Part shown: in pieces, positions 1 through 7,692 of the stretch
Position numbering within the stretch: position 1 is the first letter of the stretch
How the letters are laid out: each line of letters opens with the position of its first letter
Assembly: GCA_009779395.1 (NCBI GenBank)
Contig: WREJ01000002.1
Location: 1 to 21,846 of the forward strand
Origin: Coriobacteriia bacterium
GTDB taxonomy: Bacteria > Actinomycetota > Coriobacteriia > WRKU01 > WQUG01
Reading direction: 5' to 3'
Length of the DNA: 21,846 bases
Program-made: the position numbers and the translations under genes
The notes under the pieces: generated by a model
Seen by the model: only the letters and a program-made list of their open reading frames with translations
Databases searched by the model: none
Told to the model about the DNA's origin: nothing

Positions 1-137
1 CTGATTGAACCGCCGAGGAATTCGCCGCCGCTAAAAAAGGAATTGCCAAAAAAAAAAACGCTGCAATTAGCAACATTAACCTTGATTTTTTTGAGGGCCC
101 CCCCCCCCCCACGGAATTTGGACATTTTGGCGGTCAT
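1..137 (-). CDS. N-terminus of a membrane or secreted protein with a G13 tract (partial)
   Basis: This partial gene reads off the left edge, downstream of pth. The ATG at 137-135 has a GAGG Shine-Dalgarno six bases upstream. The first codons give MTAKMSKFRGGGG and run into 13 G (C on the plus strand, 98-110). As written, the frame after the tract (ALKKIKVNVANCS...) stays open but looks non-biological. With one G fewer the frame becomes PSKKSRLMLLIAAFFFLAIP followed by FLAAANSSAVQS, a textbook signal peptide or signal anchor with a basic n-region, hydrophobic core and small residues after it. A second tract of 11 T (48-58) encodes the FFF of that core. So either the gene is phase-variable and OFF here, or the tract length is a sequencing error. 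The family is not recognisable from this fragment. Position in the operon suggests co-transcription with pth. Confidence 0.45.
   Translation of the reverse strand, partial: MTAKMSKFRGGGGALKKIKVNVANCSVFFFGNSFFSGGEFLGGSI
98..110. repeat. Mononucleotide tract of 13 C/G
   Basis: Thirteen consecutive C on the plus strand fall inside the start of the partial gene at the left edge. A run this long is prone to slipped-strand mispairing and also to sequencing error. A length of 12 would join the ATG at 137 to a signal-peptide reading frame. An 11-base A tract lies 39 bases away at 48-58 in the same gene. Confidence 0.9.
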
Positions 138-266
138 GGCAGTCCTCGTTTCTTGTCTAACGTCATCTGCGCCATCATCTGCAGGTCGCAGTTTTTTCAC
201 GTATAAAAGCACCACTTTTGGTGCGGCAGAAATTCTAGCACGCTGGTCATACTCTGCATTAAATGC

Positions 267-857
267 TCACTTTTTTGTGGTATTTACCAGCAACTCTTTC
301 GCTCGGCTTGCTGCGGTAAAGGCGCTTTCTAGCAACTCTTCTAGTGCTTGGGGGCGCAAAGAGGCCAGCACATAGTCCGAGGCGTCCATTTTGCCAGGGG
401 GGCGGCCGATGCCGATGCGAATACGCTGATAATCGCGGGTTTGCAGGCAGTCGATCAGCGAGCGATGGCCGTTATGTCCCGCGTGGCCGCCTGACTGTTT
501 TAGCTGTACTTCGCCGCTGGGCAGGTCAAGCTCATCCGCTATGACAATCAGCTGTGTTTCAGGGTCAATGTTGTAAAGCTCGCACAGTTTTTTGACCGCA
601 GAACCCGACAGATTCATAAAGGTCTGCGGTTTTGCTAGCAGCAGGCTAGCATTGGCAACGTTTAGCTTGCAGGTCACAGCTCCCGCTTCGTTTTTCCAGT
701 AGTTGCCACCCAGTTCCTCTGCCAGCACGTCGATGGTCATAAAGCCAACATTGTGCCGCGTCTGCGCATACTGTGCCCCGGGGTTGCCCAACCCAACAAT
801 CAGCCAGTCCACACTGTCACGAACAGGCTGCGCTTTATTTCGCTTCTTAAAAAACAC
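267..857 (-). CDS. pth: Peptidyl-tRNA hydrolase
   Basis: Pth is a cytoplasmic esterase that frees tRNA from peptidyl-tRNAs dropped by ribosomes. The 196-residue protein matches the usual length of about 190. Visible family motifs are GLGNPGAQYAQTRHNVGF (residues 22-39, with the catalytic His at 35), KPQTFMNLSG, and DELDLPSGEVQLKQSGGHAG-HNGHRSL. The start is a GTG two bases after the prs stop, so the two are translationally coupled; no strong Shine-Dalgarno is seen, and a second GTG just before WLIVGLGNPG is possible. In many Gram-positives rplY lies between prs and pth; here it is absent. Identity is secure, the start less so. Confidence 0.95.
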   Translation of the reverse strand: MFFKKRNKAQPVRDSVDWLIVGLGNPGAQYAQTRHNVGFMTIDVLAEELGGNYWKNEAGAVTCKLNVANASLLLAKPQTFMNLSGSAVKKLCELYNIDPETQLIVIADELDLPSGEVQLKQSGGHAGHNGHRSLIDCLQTRDYQRIRIGIGRPPGKMDASDYVLASLRPQALEELLESAFTAASRAKELLVNTTKK

Positions 858-859
858 CG

Positions 860-1813
860 TCAGAATTCAAAATCTGGATCGAATAGGGCTGAAACGGAGC
901 CATCGTTGTAAACATTTTTAATCGCTGCAGCAAACATGGGCGCTACGCTTAGTACGGTGATTTTGTCGCAGGTTCTGTCGACAGGAATGGCGATTGTGTT
1001 GGTTACGACACAGCCTTCGATGGCTGATTCGCTAATGCGCTTGCGTGCCGGCGGAGACAAAATGCCATGTGTTGCACCCAGCCAAATGGCTTTGGCACCC
1101 TTGTCCAGTAGTGCCTGTGCACCAGCGGTTATGGTGCCTGCGGTGTCAATCATGTCGTCGGTGACAATGCAGGTCTTGCCCTCTACATCACCAATAACAG
1201 CAGTGATTTCGGCGGCGTTGTGCTCTGGTCTGCCCTTGTGCATAATCGCCAGAGGAACACCCAACATGTCAGAGAGCTTTTTACAGACCTTCGCGCGACC
1301 CACGTCAGGGCTCACCACAACAGGGTCTTCCAGATTCAAGGCAGCAAAGTAGTCAGACAGAACACCCAGCGCGGTCAGATGGTTCACCGGCAGGTCAAAG
1401 AAGCCCTGGATTTGTCCCTGATGCAAGTCCATGGTTACAATCTTTGTGGCACCAGCAACGGTCAACAGGTCAGCAACCAATTTGGCCGAGATAGGCTCGC
1501 GTGCAGCACTCTTTTTGTCCTGCCGGGCATAAGCAAAATGGGGAATAACGACACAAATACTTGCAGAACTAGCACGTTTTGCTGCGTCAATCATGATAAG
1601 CAGCTCCATCAGGGCTTCGTTTACGTCCCCCGCCAGCGACTGGATTAAAAAGACTTCGGCACCACGCACGCTGTCAAGAAAACGCACGTAAATTTCGTTG
1701 TTTGCGAATTTCTCTATGCGTACCTCGCCCAGTGTAACATCCAGTAATGCGGCAATCTCCTCTGCCAAATCAGGATGAGAAGTACCAGAAAAGACCATCA
1801 TCTTTCGTGACAT
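860..1813 (-). CDS. prs: Ribose-phosphate pyrophosphokinase (PRPP synthetase)
   Basis: Prs transfers pyrophosphate from ATP to ribose 5-phosphate to make PRPP for nucleotide, histidine and tryptophan synthesis. The 317-residue length is typical of class I enzymes. Seen directly: the N-terminal FSGTSHPDLAEEIA, the FANNEIYVRF loop, YARQDKKSAAREPISAKLVADLL, the metal and ribose-phosphate region MDLHQGQIQGFFD, and the PRPP-binding loop VTDDMIDTAGTI. The ATG is four bases after the glmU stop, with an AGAAGG Shine-Dalgarno inside the end of glmU. This places prs in the dnaX-to-pth operon; the glmU-prs pair is conserved in Gram-positives, linking wall precursor and nucleotide supply. Confidence 0.97.
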   Translation of the reverse strand: MSRKMMVFSGTSHPDLAEEIAALLDVTLGEVRIEKFANNEIYVRFLDSVRGAEVFLIQSLAGDVNEALMELLIMIDAAKRASSASICVVIPHFAYARQDKKSAAREPISAKLVADLLTVAGATKIVTMDLHQGQIQGFFDLPVNHLTALGVLSDYFAALNLEDPVVVSPDVGRAKVCKKLSDMLGVPLAIMHKGRPEHNAAEITAVIGDVEGKTCIVTDDMIDTAGTITAGAQALLDKGAKAIWLGATHGILSPPARKRISESAIEGCVVTNTIAIPVDRTCDKITVLSVAPMFAAAIKNVYNDGSVSALFDPDFEF

Positions 1814-1817
1814 GCTA

Positions 1818-3191
1818 CTACCCTTCTGCTCTGTTTTCTTTGACCCAGCCGTCTTTGTTTACCTGGCGCGCACGCCCCAGCGCAAGCGAATCGTCAGGCA
1901 CGTCCTGCCCAATCGTGCTGCCCGCAGCAGTAATCGAGTTCTTGCCAATGGTAACGGGTGCCACCAGCATAGTATCAGACCCAATAAAAGCACCGTCACC
2001 GATGACCGTCGGCGACTTTTTCACACCGTCATAGTTGCAGGTAACCGTTCCCGCACCCACGTTGACACCCTCACCTAGGGTCGCATCGCCAATGTAACTA
2101 AGATGCGGAATCTTGCTGCGATTGCCAACGGTGGACTTCTTCATCTCGACACTTGGTCCCACACGCACCTCGTCACCCAAGGTCACCTCGGGACGAATGT
2201 ACGAATAAGGCCCCACGTAGCAACGGTCGCCCATGCTGGATTGCAGTACAACAGATTCTTCGACACGGCAGTCTGCGCCTATGGCTGCGCCATATATGCG
2301 AGAGTTTGGACCAATAACGGAACCGCTTTTGATGCTGGTACCCTGTGCCACAATGGTGTTTGGCAGAATGTCCACGTCATGCTCAATGACGCAATCAGGC
2401 GAAATCCAGGTCAGTTCGGGGGCAATAATGTTCACGCCCGTCTCCATCAGCTTTTCGTTGATGCGGTCGCGCAAAATGCTGCCCGCCTGTGCCAACTGAA
2501 CGCGTGAATTAACACCATGTGCTTCTTCGGCTTCTGTTAGCTGCAAGCCAATAACTGTCTCGCCTTCGCGGCGGCACACCTCGACCATGTCGGTCAGATA
2601 GTACTCACCCTGGGCGTTATCGTTGTTGATTTTTGCCAGACGATCAAACAGACCGTCAAGCGCAAAGCAGTAGATACCCGTGTTGACTTCTTTGATGCTG
2701 AGTTCTTCGGCGGTGGCGTCTTTGTCTTCGACAATAGCAGCAATTGACCCCGTTTCGTCACGCACAATACGTCCGTAGCCGCTGGGATTTTCTACCTGAG
2801 CCGTCAGCACCGCCATACAGCGATCAAGGCAGACAGCAACCAACTGACGCAGAGTCTCGGGTCGCAGCAATGGCATGTCGCCACACATCACCAGCAGATA
2901 GCCTGTGCTGTCTGCCAAAGCATCTGCGGCAACGGTAACTGCGTCGGCAGTACCTTTACGCTCGGGTTGATGGACGCACTCTACCGCAGGCGGCAAAACG
3001 GCGCGTACCTGCTCTTCCTTGTGACCGACAACCGTCAAAATGCGCTCGCAGCCGGCATTTTTCGCCGCGCCAATGACCAGCTGAATCAGAGGCGTGTCCA
3101 GAATTTCGTGGACGACCTTTGGCTTGTCGGAATTCATGCGCGTGCCGGCGCCTGCTGCCAAAATCAGAGCTGTTACCCTATCAGCTTTCAT
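1818..3191 (-). CDS. glmU: Bifunctional GlcNAc-1-P uridyltransferase / GlcN-1-P acetyltransferase
   Basis: GlmU makes UDP-GlcNAc, the precursor of peptidoglycan, in two steps: acetylation of glucosamine-1-phosphate and then uridylyl transfer. The 457-residue protein is full length (E. coli has 456). The N-terminal pyrophosphorylase domain carries LAAGAGTRM (11-19) and a lysine after it (DKPKVV). The C-terminal left-handed beta-helix shows hexapeptide repeats from about residue 265. The acetyltransferase active site PHLSYIGDA puts His at 363, the same number as in E. coli, followed by NVGAGTVTCNYDG. The ATG at 3191 follows a strong AAGGAGG Shine-Dalgarno. It sits 12 bases after recR and four before prs. 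Confidence 0.98.
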   Translation of the reverse strand: MKADRVTALILAAGAGTRMNSDKPKVVHEILDTPLIQLVIGAAKNAGCERILTVVGHKEEQVRAVLPPAVECVHQPERKGTADAVTVAADALADSTGYLLVMCGDMPLLRPETLRQLVAVCLDRCMAVLTAQVENPSGYGRIVRDETGSIAAIVEDKDATAEELSIKEVNTGIYCFALDGLFDRLAKINNDNAQGEYYLTDMVEVCRREGETVIGLQLTEAEEAHGVNSRVQLAQAGSILRDRINEKLMETGVNIIAPELTWISPDCVIEHDVDILPNTIVAQGTSIKSGSVIGPNSRIYGAAIGADCRVEESVVLQSSMGDRCYVGPYSYIRPEVTLGDEVRVGPSVEMKKSTVGNRSKIPHLSYIGDATLGEGVNVGAGTVTCNYDGVKKSPTVIGDGAFIGSDTMLVAPVTIGKNSITAAGSTIGQDVPDDSLALGRARQVNKDGWVKENRAEG

Positions 3192-3203
3192 CGTTCCTCC
3201 TTG

Positions 3204-3803
3204 CTACAGTTCTCTGCGTGCTTCGAGTGCTTTGCCCAGCGTCAGTTCGTCGGCAAATTCCAGGTCGCCACCTACGGGCAGACCGCTGGCAAGGCGGGTG
3301 ACCTTGATGCCCAGCGGCTTGATGGATTTTGCCAAAAAGACCGCTGTTGTCTCGCCTTCGACGGTGGGATTAGTTGCCAGTATGACCTCGCTGATGTCGT
3401 CGTCAGTCAGGCGCGTCAGCAGTTCACGAATACGCAGCTGGTCAGGACCAATGCCGTCCATTGGCGAGATTGCACCGTGTAAAACGTGGTAGCGACCAGA
3501 AAACTCGCCTGTGCGCTCGATTGCCATGACATCACGCGGTTCCTCGACAACGCAGAGCATCGAGCTATCGCGCCGCAGGTCAGCACAAATGCGACAGACT
3601 TCGCCACTTGGTGCAAAATCCCAGCAGGTCTGGCAGAAACTGATTGTTTCTTTCAGCTGGGTGATGCTGTCAGTCAGGCGCGCCACATCTTGGTCCTCGC
3701 GCGCGAGCAGCCAATAGGTGATGCGCTGCGCCCCTTTTGGGCCAATGCCAGGCAGCCTGCCCAGTTCATCAAGTGCATTTTGAATCGCGTCAGGATAGCG
3801 CAT
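3204..3803 (-). CDS. recR: Recombination mediator RecR
   Basis: RecR works with RecO (and RecF) to load RecA on SSB-coated single-stranded gaps. The 199-residue length is normal. Visible are the N-terminal helix-hairpin-helix (GRLPGIGPKGAQRITYWLL, about 15-33), a four-cysteine zinc finger (C57, C60, C70, C73), the Toprim core VVEEPRDVMAIE (85-96), and the C-terminal ATNPTVEGETTA-FLA region. It begins three bases after the ybaB stop, so coupling is likely. The recR-ybaB-dnaX order is a conserved cluster in many bacteria. Confidence 0.98.
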   Translation of the reverse strand: MRYPDAIQNALDELGRLPGIGPKGAQRITYWLLAREDQDVARLTDSITQLKETISFCQTCWDFAPSGEVCRICADLRRDSSMLCVVEEPRDVMAIERTGEFSGRYHVLHGAISPMDGIGPDQLRIRELLTRLTDDDISEVILATNPTVEGETTAVFLAKSIKPLGIKVTRLASGLPVGGDLEFADELTLGKALEARREL

Positions 3804-3806
3804 GTT

Positions 3807-4112
3807 CTACAGACCAGGAAGGTTTAGTCCGCCGGTGACTTCGTCCATTTTTGCTGCGGCAGTTTCTTCTGCAACGCGCGAGGCTTCGTTGACTGCCGCC
3901 AAAATCATGTCTTGCAGCAATTCGACCTCTGCGGGATCAACAGCATCGGGATCAATCAGGATTTCACGCAAGTTACGGTCACAGGTCATGACCACTTTTA
4001 CCATGCCGCCTCCTGCGCTTGCCTGGACGGTCTCGACCGCAAGCTCTTGCTGAACAGCTGCCATCTGTGCCTGCGCCTGTTGCGCCTGCTTCATCAATTT
4101 TTGAATGTTCAC
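3807..4112 (-). CDS. ybaB: YbaB/EbfC family nucleoid-associated protein
   Basis: This is a small DNA-binding protein of 101 residues, usual for the family, which forms a tweezer-like dimer on DNA. Family features seen are the N-terminal MNIQKLMKQAQQAQAQM amphipathic helix, the GGGMVKVVMTCDRNLREILIDPDAV beta region, and a C-terminal helix ending in the common DEVTGG-LNLPGL tail. It is 18 bases downstream of dnaX and three upstream of recR. Its role in recombination or replication is inferred from this conserved neighbourhood rather than from chemistry. Confidence 0.95.
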   Translation of the reverse strand: MNIQKLMKQAQQAQAQMAAVQQELAVETVQASAGGGMVKVVMTCDRNLREILIDPDAVDPAEVELLQDMILAAVNEASRVAEETAAAKMDEVTGGLNLPGL

Positions 4113-4130
4113 CCTCTGTCCTCTCTGTCC

Positions 4131-6089
4131 TTACTCTGTCGTCTGCCGAATGACGGTTGCCCCCAAGTCATCAAGCAGGGTCGCAACTTCACGCGTTGGT
4201 GGCGTGTATTCTTTTTGGGGGGGCTCGTTTAGTTCAAGGTCTGGTGCCGGTATCGCCGCAGATTCTGCCACTGCCCCTGCATTCGAGGGCTGCGGCTGGG
4301 CTGGCTGGGACGACTCTTGTGGCTCTGATGACGATTGCTGCTGGTCAAAAGCCTCTTCTGCCCCAGGTGACAGGTCATACTCTGAAGGAAAATACGCCTC
4401 GAGTGGCACTGGTTCTGGTTCTGGCTCTGGTTCTGGGGCAACAGCTGCCGCAGGTGTACCTGTCGCGTCAAACTGCCCCATCTTTAGCACAAAGGGAATA
4501 GTCGCGTCGTATACAGCCGCGATTGCTTTTTCAAGCAGCTCGCGATTATCTGACTTTGCCGCCTGCTTAAACTTGAAGGAATCTGCCTGAGCAAACTCGA
4601 TGACCAAGACCTGGTCTTTTAGGTCTGCCGCCAGCCGAGCATTAGCAAAAAGCGGATGCCGAGAGGGGCCCAGAACACGAATCTGCTCGAGTATTTCGCT
4701 CCAATTGCGATTGAGCGTCGCTAGGTCGTCACTCAGTTCAAGCGCTGTGTCTGCTGCTGCAGTGACTGCTTCAGCTGGACGTGTCTCTATTGCAGGAGTC
4801 GGCTCGACTGCTGCAACTTCTTCGACGGCAGCTACTGCAGCTGTTGCTACTGCGGGCGGCGTTGCGGCCGGAACAGCTGGGGATGTTGCAGTGCTGGACC
4901 TGCTCTTCCTCCCAAGGGTCTGCGAGGCAGTCTGCTCGAGAACTTCGATGCGTTGTGCCAGAGCTTCGAGGCTTTGGTCGCCCTGGGCGTTGGTGGCGCG
5001 CGCGAGGGTTAGTTCGACCAGTATGCGTGGCTCGGTGCTGTGGCGTAGTTTGTCGCTGAGGTCAAACAGCAGGTCAAGCAAGCGTGCCAGTTGCTGCACG
5101 CCAGCAAAGAGTCCCGCGATTTCCTGCAGGTTTTTTAGGTCGTCACCGCTGCGATCGACACCTTTTGCCTGCGCCGTATCGCCGTCTATTGCCAGTGCTG
5201 CAATCACGTAGGCGTCACGCGCATAGTCAAGCAGCGCACGTGTTGCCTCGACTAAGTCGGTGCCCGCTGCAACCTGATCAGCTACCCAGCTGAAGCAGGC
5301 CGGCGTGTCGCGGCGTGCCACAATGCGCATAATATCTGCCAAGCTGTCTCCACTGACACCACCCATCGATTCTTCGACGTCAGCGACGGTGATGTTGCCA
5401 CCCGAATAGGCACTCATGCGCTCGAACAGAGTGATGGCGTCGCGCATTCCCCCCTGCGCATGACGAGCAATTAGCTCGAGTGCCGCAGGTTCTGCCGCGA
5501 TGTTTTCGTTCTTTGCAATGTAGCCCAGTCTGCCGGTGATGTCCTCGATGCCAATGGGATGGAAGTCAAATTCCTGGCATCTGCTCCGCACAGTGCTCAG
5601 CACTTTTTGTGGGTCAGTGGTACAAAGGATGAAAATGACGTGCTGCGGAGGCTCTTCCAAAGTTTTTAGCAGTGCGTTAAAGGCACCTTTTGACAGCATG
5701 TGGACTTCGTCAATAATGTAGACTTTTGCCTTGCCGTGAACTGTCGCCAAGTGCATGTTGTTGATGATTTCCTCGCGCACATTGTCGACGCCCGTTTGTG
5801 ACGCTGCATCGAGCTCGATAATGTCGGGGTGTCTGCCCTCGCTGATTTGCAGACACTGCTCGCAGCTGCCGTCTGGTTCTCCGTCTGTGGTGTGTCCGCA
5901 GACCAAAGCCGCCGCCAAAATGCGTGCCGTTGTTGTTTTGCCGGTGCCGCGCGGTCCTGAAAACAGATACGCGTGGGCAACACTGTCTGTTGCAACGGCA
6001 TTACGCAGCGTGCGTTCGATATGGTTTTGCCCCACCACAGCAGCAAAGGTAGCAGGCCGATACAAACGATACAGTGACTGACGACTCAC
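4131..6089 (-). CDS. dnaX: DNA polymerase III subunit gamma/tau
   Basis: DnaX is the AAA+ motor subunit of the replicative clamp loader; tau also ties polymerase to helicase. The 652-residue protein has the N-terminal AAA+ module with P-loop GPRGTGKT (45-52), Walker B region IIDEVH (125-130) and arginine-finger motif SRC (169-171). The zinc module normally has four cysteines; here C64, C76 and C79 are present but the second ligand position is Asp73. After about residue 370 the sequence becomes Ala/Pro-rich linker, with an (EP) repeat near residue 560. No A6-type slippery site for a separate gamma form was seen. The start is GTG at 6089, with a GGGAGG Shine-Dalgarno about ten bases upstream. 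Confidence 0.96.
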   Translation of the reverse strand: MSRQSLYRLYRPATFAAVVGQNHIERTLRNAVATDSVAHAYLFSGPRGTGKTTTARILAAALVCGHTTDGEPDGSCEQCLQISEGRHPDIIELDAASQTGVDNVREEIINNMHLATVHGKAKVYIIDEVHMLSKGAFNALLKTLEEPPQHVIFILCTTDPQKVLSTVRSRCQEFDFHPIGIEDITGRLGYIAKNENIAAEPAALELIARHAQGGMRDAITLFERMSAYSGGNITVADVEESMGGVSGDSLADIMRIVARRDTPACFSWVADQVAAGTDLVEATRALLDYARDAYVIAALAIDGDTAQAKGVDRSGDDLKNLQEIAGLFAGVQQLARLLDLLFDLSDKLRHSTEPRILVELTLARATNAQGDQSLEALAQRIEVLEQTASQTLGRKSRSSTATSPAVPAATPPAVATAAVAAVEEVAAVEPTPAIETRPAEAVTAAADTALELSDDLATLNRNWSEILEQIRVLGPSRHPLFANARLAADLKDQVLVIEFAQADSFKFKQAAKSDNRELLEKAIAAVYDATIPFVLKMGQFDATGTPAAAVAPEPEPEPEPVPLEAYFPSEYDLSPGAEEAFDQQQSSSEPQESSQPAQPQPSNAGAVAESAAIPAPDLELNEPPQKEYTPPTREVATLLDDLGATVIRQTTE

Positions 6090-6154
6090 CGAAAAAATCC
6101 CTCCCCCTCAACGCTTTCTATGACAACTTTGTCAACAACTTTATGCGAAAAATA

Positions 6155-6255
6155 GTGCTGGCTGGACCTGGACGCCCGAAAGGGACTACGTATGGCTGCT
6201 ATCTTTCGATCCTGACCAGGTTGGCAGTATCTCGCCGTCCAAGTCCAACCAGCAC
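6155..6255 (-). ncRNA. ffs: Signal recognition particle RNA, small bacterial type
   Basis: This is the 4.5S-like SRP RNA that binds Ffh for co-translational membrane targeting. The apical domain reads CTGGTCAGG-ATCGAAAGAT-AGCAGCC on the minus strand: the GTCAGG / AGCAG asymmetric loop and a closed GAAA tetraloop are the hallmarks of SRP domain IV. The RNA ends form a terminal helix of 20 consecutive pairs (GTGCTGGTTGGACTTGGACG against CGTCCAGGTCCAGCCAGCAC, counting G-U). A short T run (plus-strand A run 6148-6152) follows the 3' end. Location directly upstream of dnaX is seen in many Gram-positives. Exact ends are inferred from the helix. Confidence 0.93.
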
Positions 6256-6283
6256 ATTCAGACTACATATCTTTAGGTATTGT

Positions 6284-6289
6284 ATTATA
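6284..6289 (-). promoter_or_regulatory. Putative -10 box for the SRP RNA and dnaX operon
   Basis: A perfect TATAAT on the minus strand lies 28 bases before the first paired base of the SRP RNA. A start about seven bases downstream would leave a 5' leader to be trimmed. The -35 region is weak (TGGACG at 19-bp spacing). Whether dnaX shares this promoter by read-through is unknown. Confidence 0.5.
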
Positions 6290-6307
6290 CCGAAAGAGTG
6301 GCAGAGC

Positions 6308-6326
6308 GCGTCCATTTTCTGGACGC
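6308..6326. repeat. Hairpin of the intergenic GTCCA repeat family
   Basis: A 7-bp perfect inverted repeat, gcgtcca and tggacgc with a five-base loop, is preceded by gcagag. It resembles other intergenic copies of gagNNYGTCCA at 7579, 12427, 14281, 16205 and 17744. It lies just upstream of the ffs -10 box. The 6090-6449 interval otherwise holds only ffs, its promoter and the 6384 repeat; no tRNA was found there. Confidence 0.6.
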
Positions 6327-6383
6327 CTGATTGCCCAGGTGTAGCTAGAGATACAGGGAGTGCTGCTCAATCGTATACAAATG

Positions 6384-6401
6384 GCAGAGCGCACCAGATG
6401 G
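6384..6401 (+). repeat. Diverged copy of the cagagcRCACCAG repeat
   Basis: The sequence gcagagcgcaccagatgg matches the 18-bp repeat at 10981 (tcagagcacaccaggcgg) at 14 of 18 positions. It lies just upstream of a TATACT (6410-6415) that could be the -10 box for the gene at 6450. Confidence 0.45.
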
Positions 6402-6449
6402 CCATGCGTTATACTCTACTTACACCCTGTAGCGACCGCGAGGAGACCC

Positions 6450-7073
6450 GTGCAAACAAAAGCTATCACCTTTGAATATGCCACTCCAGCTCATAATACT
6501 GTGGAGATGCTATGCTTGATGCCGAGTAGTCTAACAGCTCTCACCCTCTTAGGTATCTTTATTAGAATTCCTGGGTATGATGATCTTCCCACAGCAATGA
6601 TAATCCCAACTTTGCTGCTAGCCGGGGCAATCAGTGTGGGAATTGCGCTTTTGCTTGCAAAAATCGCCGAGAAATTCACCCTATTAGAGGGAGAAGCCCT
6701 CTTTGACCAGAACTCCGTCACCTTCAATTATGGCAGGCATTCGCTTTCTTTTCCCCTGTCCTCTATTCAAAAGCTGGAACTGCTGCCCACAAGACCCCCC
6801 AGTAAAAGAAGTAACGACTTTCTCGAGCTTTCCGCCGTGCAAATTGTCACGCATAATGATTCCCTTAAACTTCGTGTATCCCCCAAAGAAAACAAGAAAT
6901 TAGTGAAAGCGCATACTGGCATCATCACCAACCACTTTAGGTCGCGCTCTGCAGAAGCAGGGGCTGTCGCCAATGACGACGACCTTCGGCTGCGCAAAAC
7001 AGTGTTCAGCGAACTGTCTTTAGTGAAGGTGCTTGACGAAATCCAAGCCAGAACAAATTGCTACTTCGCTTAA
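6450..7073 (+). CDS. Hypothetical two-helix membrane protein
   Basis: The gene is not recognised. From the GTG at 6450 the product is 207 residues, with two hydrophobic segments (about 20-38 and 48-70) and a charged, mostly beta-like soluble C-terminal part (FDQNSVTFNYGRHSLSFPL...). That layout recalls membrane proteins with a bacterial PH-like domain, but this is only a resemblance. The frame is open further upstream to 6360, yet GTG 6450 is preferred: it has GAGGAG just upstream, and the upstream stretch is taken up by an intergenic repeat and a likely -10 box. It converges on the minus-strand zinc-ribbon protein at 7093. Confidence 0.65.
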   Translation: MQTKAITFEYATPAHNTVEMLCLMPSSLTALTLLGIFIRIPGYDDLPTAMIIPTLLLAGAISVGIALLLAKIAEKFTLLEGEALFDQNSVTFNYGRHSLSFPLSSIQKLELLPTRPPSKRSNDFLELSAVQIVTHNDSLKLRVSPKENKKLVKAHTGIITNHFRSRSAEAGAVANDDDLRLRKTVFSELSLVKVLDEIQARTNCYFA

Positions 7074-7092
7074 CTGCTTGTTCGCCCAATTC

Positions 7093-7515
7093 TTACTTTG
7101 CCGCACGCAACACTACCACCAAATAGAGCAAACACAGGATTATCAGCGAAGCAGACATGGCAACTGGCACATCAAGGGTAGCAACAATTACGACGCATGC
7201 CAGCAAGAAAAAGATAATGCAACAGCACAGTATATAGAAATTGAAGCCCACGCGCTCATACCAAGGGATTGCCTGCTGTTCATACGCAAGATAGCGTTCT
7301 TGCAGTGGAACCGACCACTCTCTGTTGCAAGCATCACAGGTCACAAAGTAGCTACGATAAATGATACGCGAAAACAGGCGTGACCCAAGCGGAATTCCCT
7401 TAATTTCGTAGTCCAAAACCAAGTGACAGTCGTGTTTTCCACACGCCTCACAGGGCGAATCATCTTCGCACAATCGAACTCTCTTCTGCTTTATGGTCGA
7501 TGTAAGAAAAGCCAT
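7093..7515 (-). CDS. Hypothetical zinc-ribbon membrane protein
   Basis: This 140-residue product has two CxxC pairs (C22/C25 in CEAC and C60/C63 in CDAC), consistent with one zinc ribbon in the cytoplasm. Two adjacent C-terminal transmembrane segments follow (about 93-115 and 118-137), the first starting with three cysteines. A GAGG Shine-Dalgarno precedes the ATG. No family was recognised and no function is proposed. It is convergent with the gene at 6450 and divergent from the TA pair that begins at 7693. Confidence 0.75.
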   Translation of the reverse strand: MAFLTSTIKQKRVRLCEDDSPCEACGKHDCHLVLDYEIKGIPLGSRLFSRIIYRSYFVTCDACNREWSVPLQERYLAYEQQAIPWYERVGFNFYILCCCIIFFLLACVVIVATLDVPVAMSASLIILCLLYLVVVLRAAK

Positions 7516-7578
7516 GGTTCCTCACTTGCTGCCCTAAACAGCTTAATGATAACACGGAGCAAAGACTGTTGCTGCAAA

Positions 7579-7590
7579 GGAGTACGTCCA
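7579..7590 (+). repeat. Copy of the ggagNNYGTCCA motif
   Basis: The sequence ggagtacgtcca, followed by tttatgtcc, matches the core of the intergenic repeat seen at 6308, 12427, 14281, 16205 and 17744. It lies between two divergent genes, upstream of the Phd/PIN promoter. Confidence 0.4.
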
Positions 7591-7626
7591 TTTATGTCCC
7601 CGCCAATCAGCAGAACATCTAAATGA

Positions 7627-7655
7627 TACACAATCGTGTACCGTTAGTGTATACT
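7627..7655 (+). promoter_or_regulatory. Promoter and operator candidate of the Phd/PIN module
   Basis: TATACT at 7650-7655 is a good -10 box 38 bases before the antitoxin ATG. Just upstream lies the inverted repeat tacac-aatc-gtgta (7627-7640), and GTGTA recurs at 7647-7651 overlapping the -10. This is the usual arrangement for autoregulation by a Phd/YefM antitoxin. The -35 box is poor. Confidence 0.5.
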
Positions 7656-7692
7656 ATTGTTACGCAAACAGAGTCTACGCAGGAGGCTTACA

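Noticed and set aside
43..375. A 110-codon plus-strand frame over the left edge
   Set aside because: It is antisense to the pth end and to the partial gene, is built on the C and A homopolymers (PPPP, KKK), and lacks a ribosome site.
4400..4440. Short tandem repeat ggttctggttctggctctgg
   Set aside because: It encodes the Glu-Pro linker of DnaX, a common low-complexity hinge, and not a CRISPR or regulatory repeat.
4600..5211. A 203-codon plus-strand frame
   Set aside because: It is a shadow of dnaX with a Ser/Ala/Arg-rich composition typical of antisense frames.
6256..6449. Possible tRNA gene upstream of ffs
   Set aside because: Neither strand shows a T-arm GTTCGA box with a matching acceptor stem or anticodon arm.
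7084..7383. Plus-strand frames across 7093-7515
   Set aside because: They are antisense to the zinc-ribbon membrane protein, which has clear CxxC pairs, membrane helices and a ribosome site.
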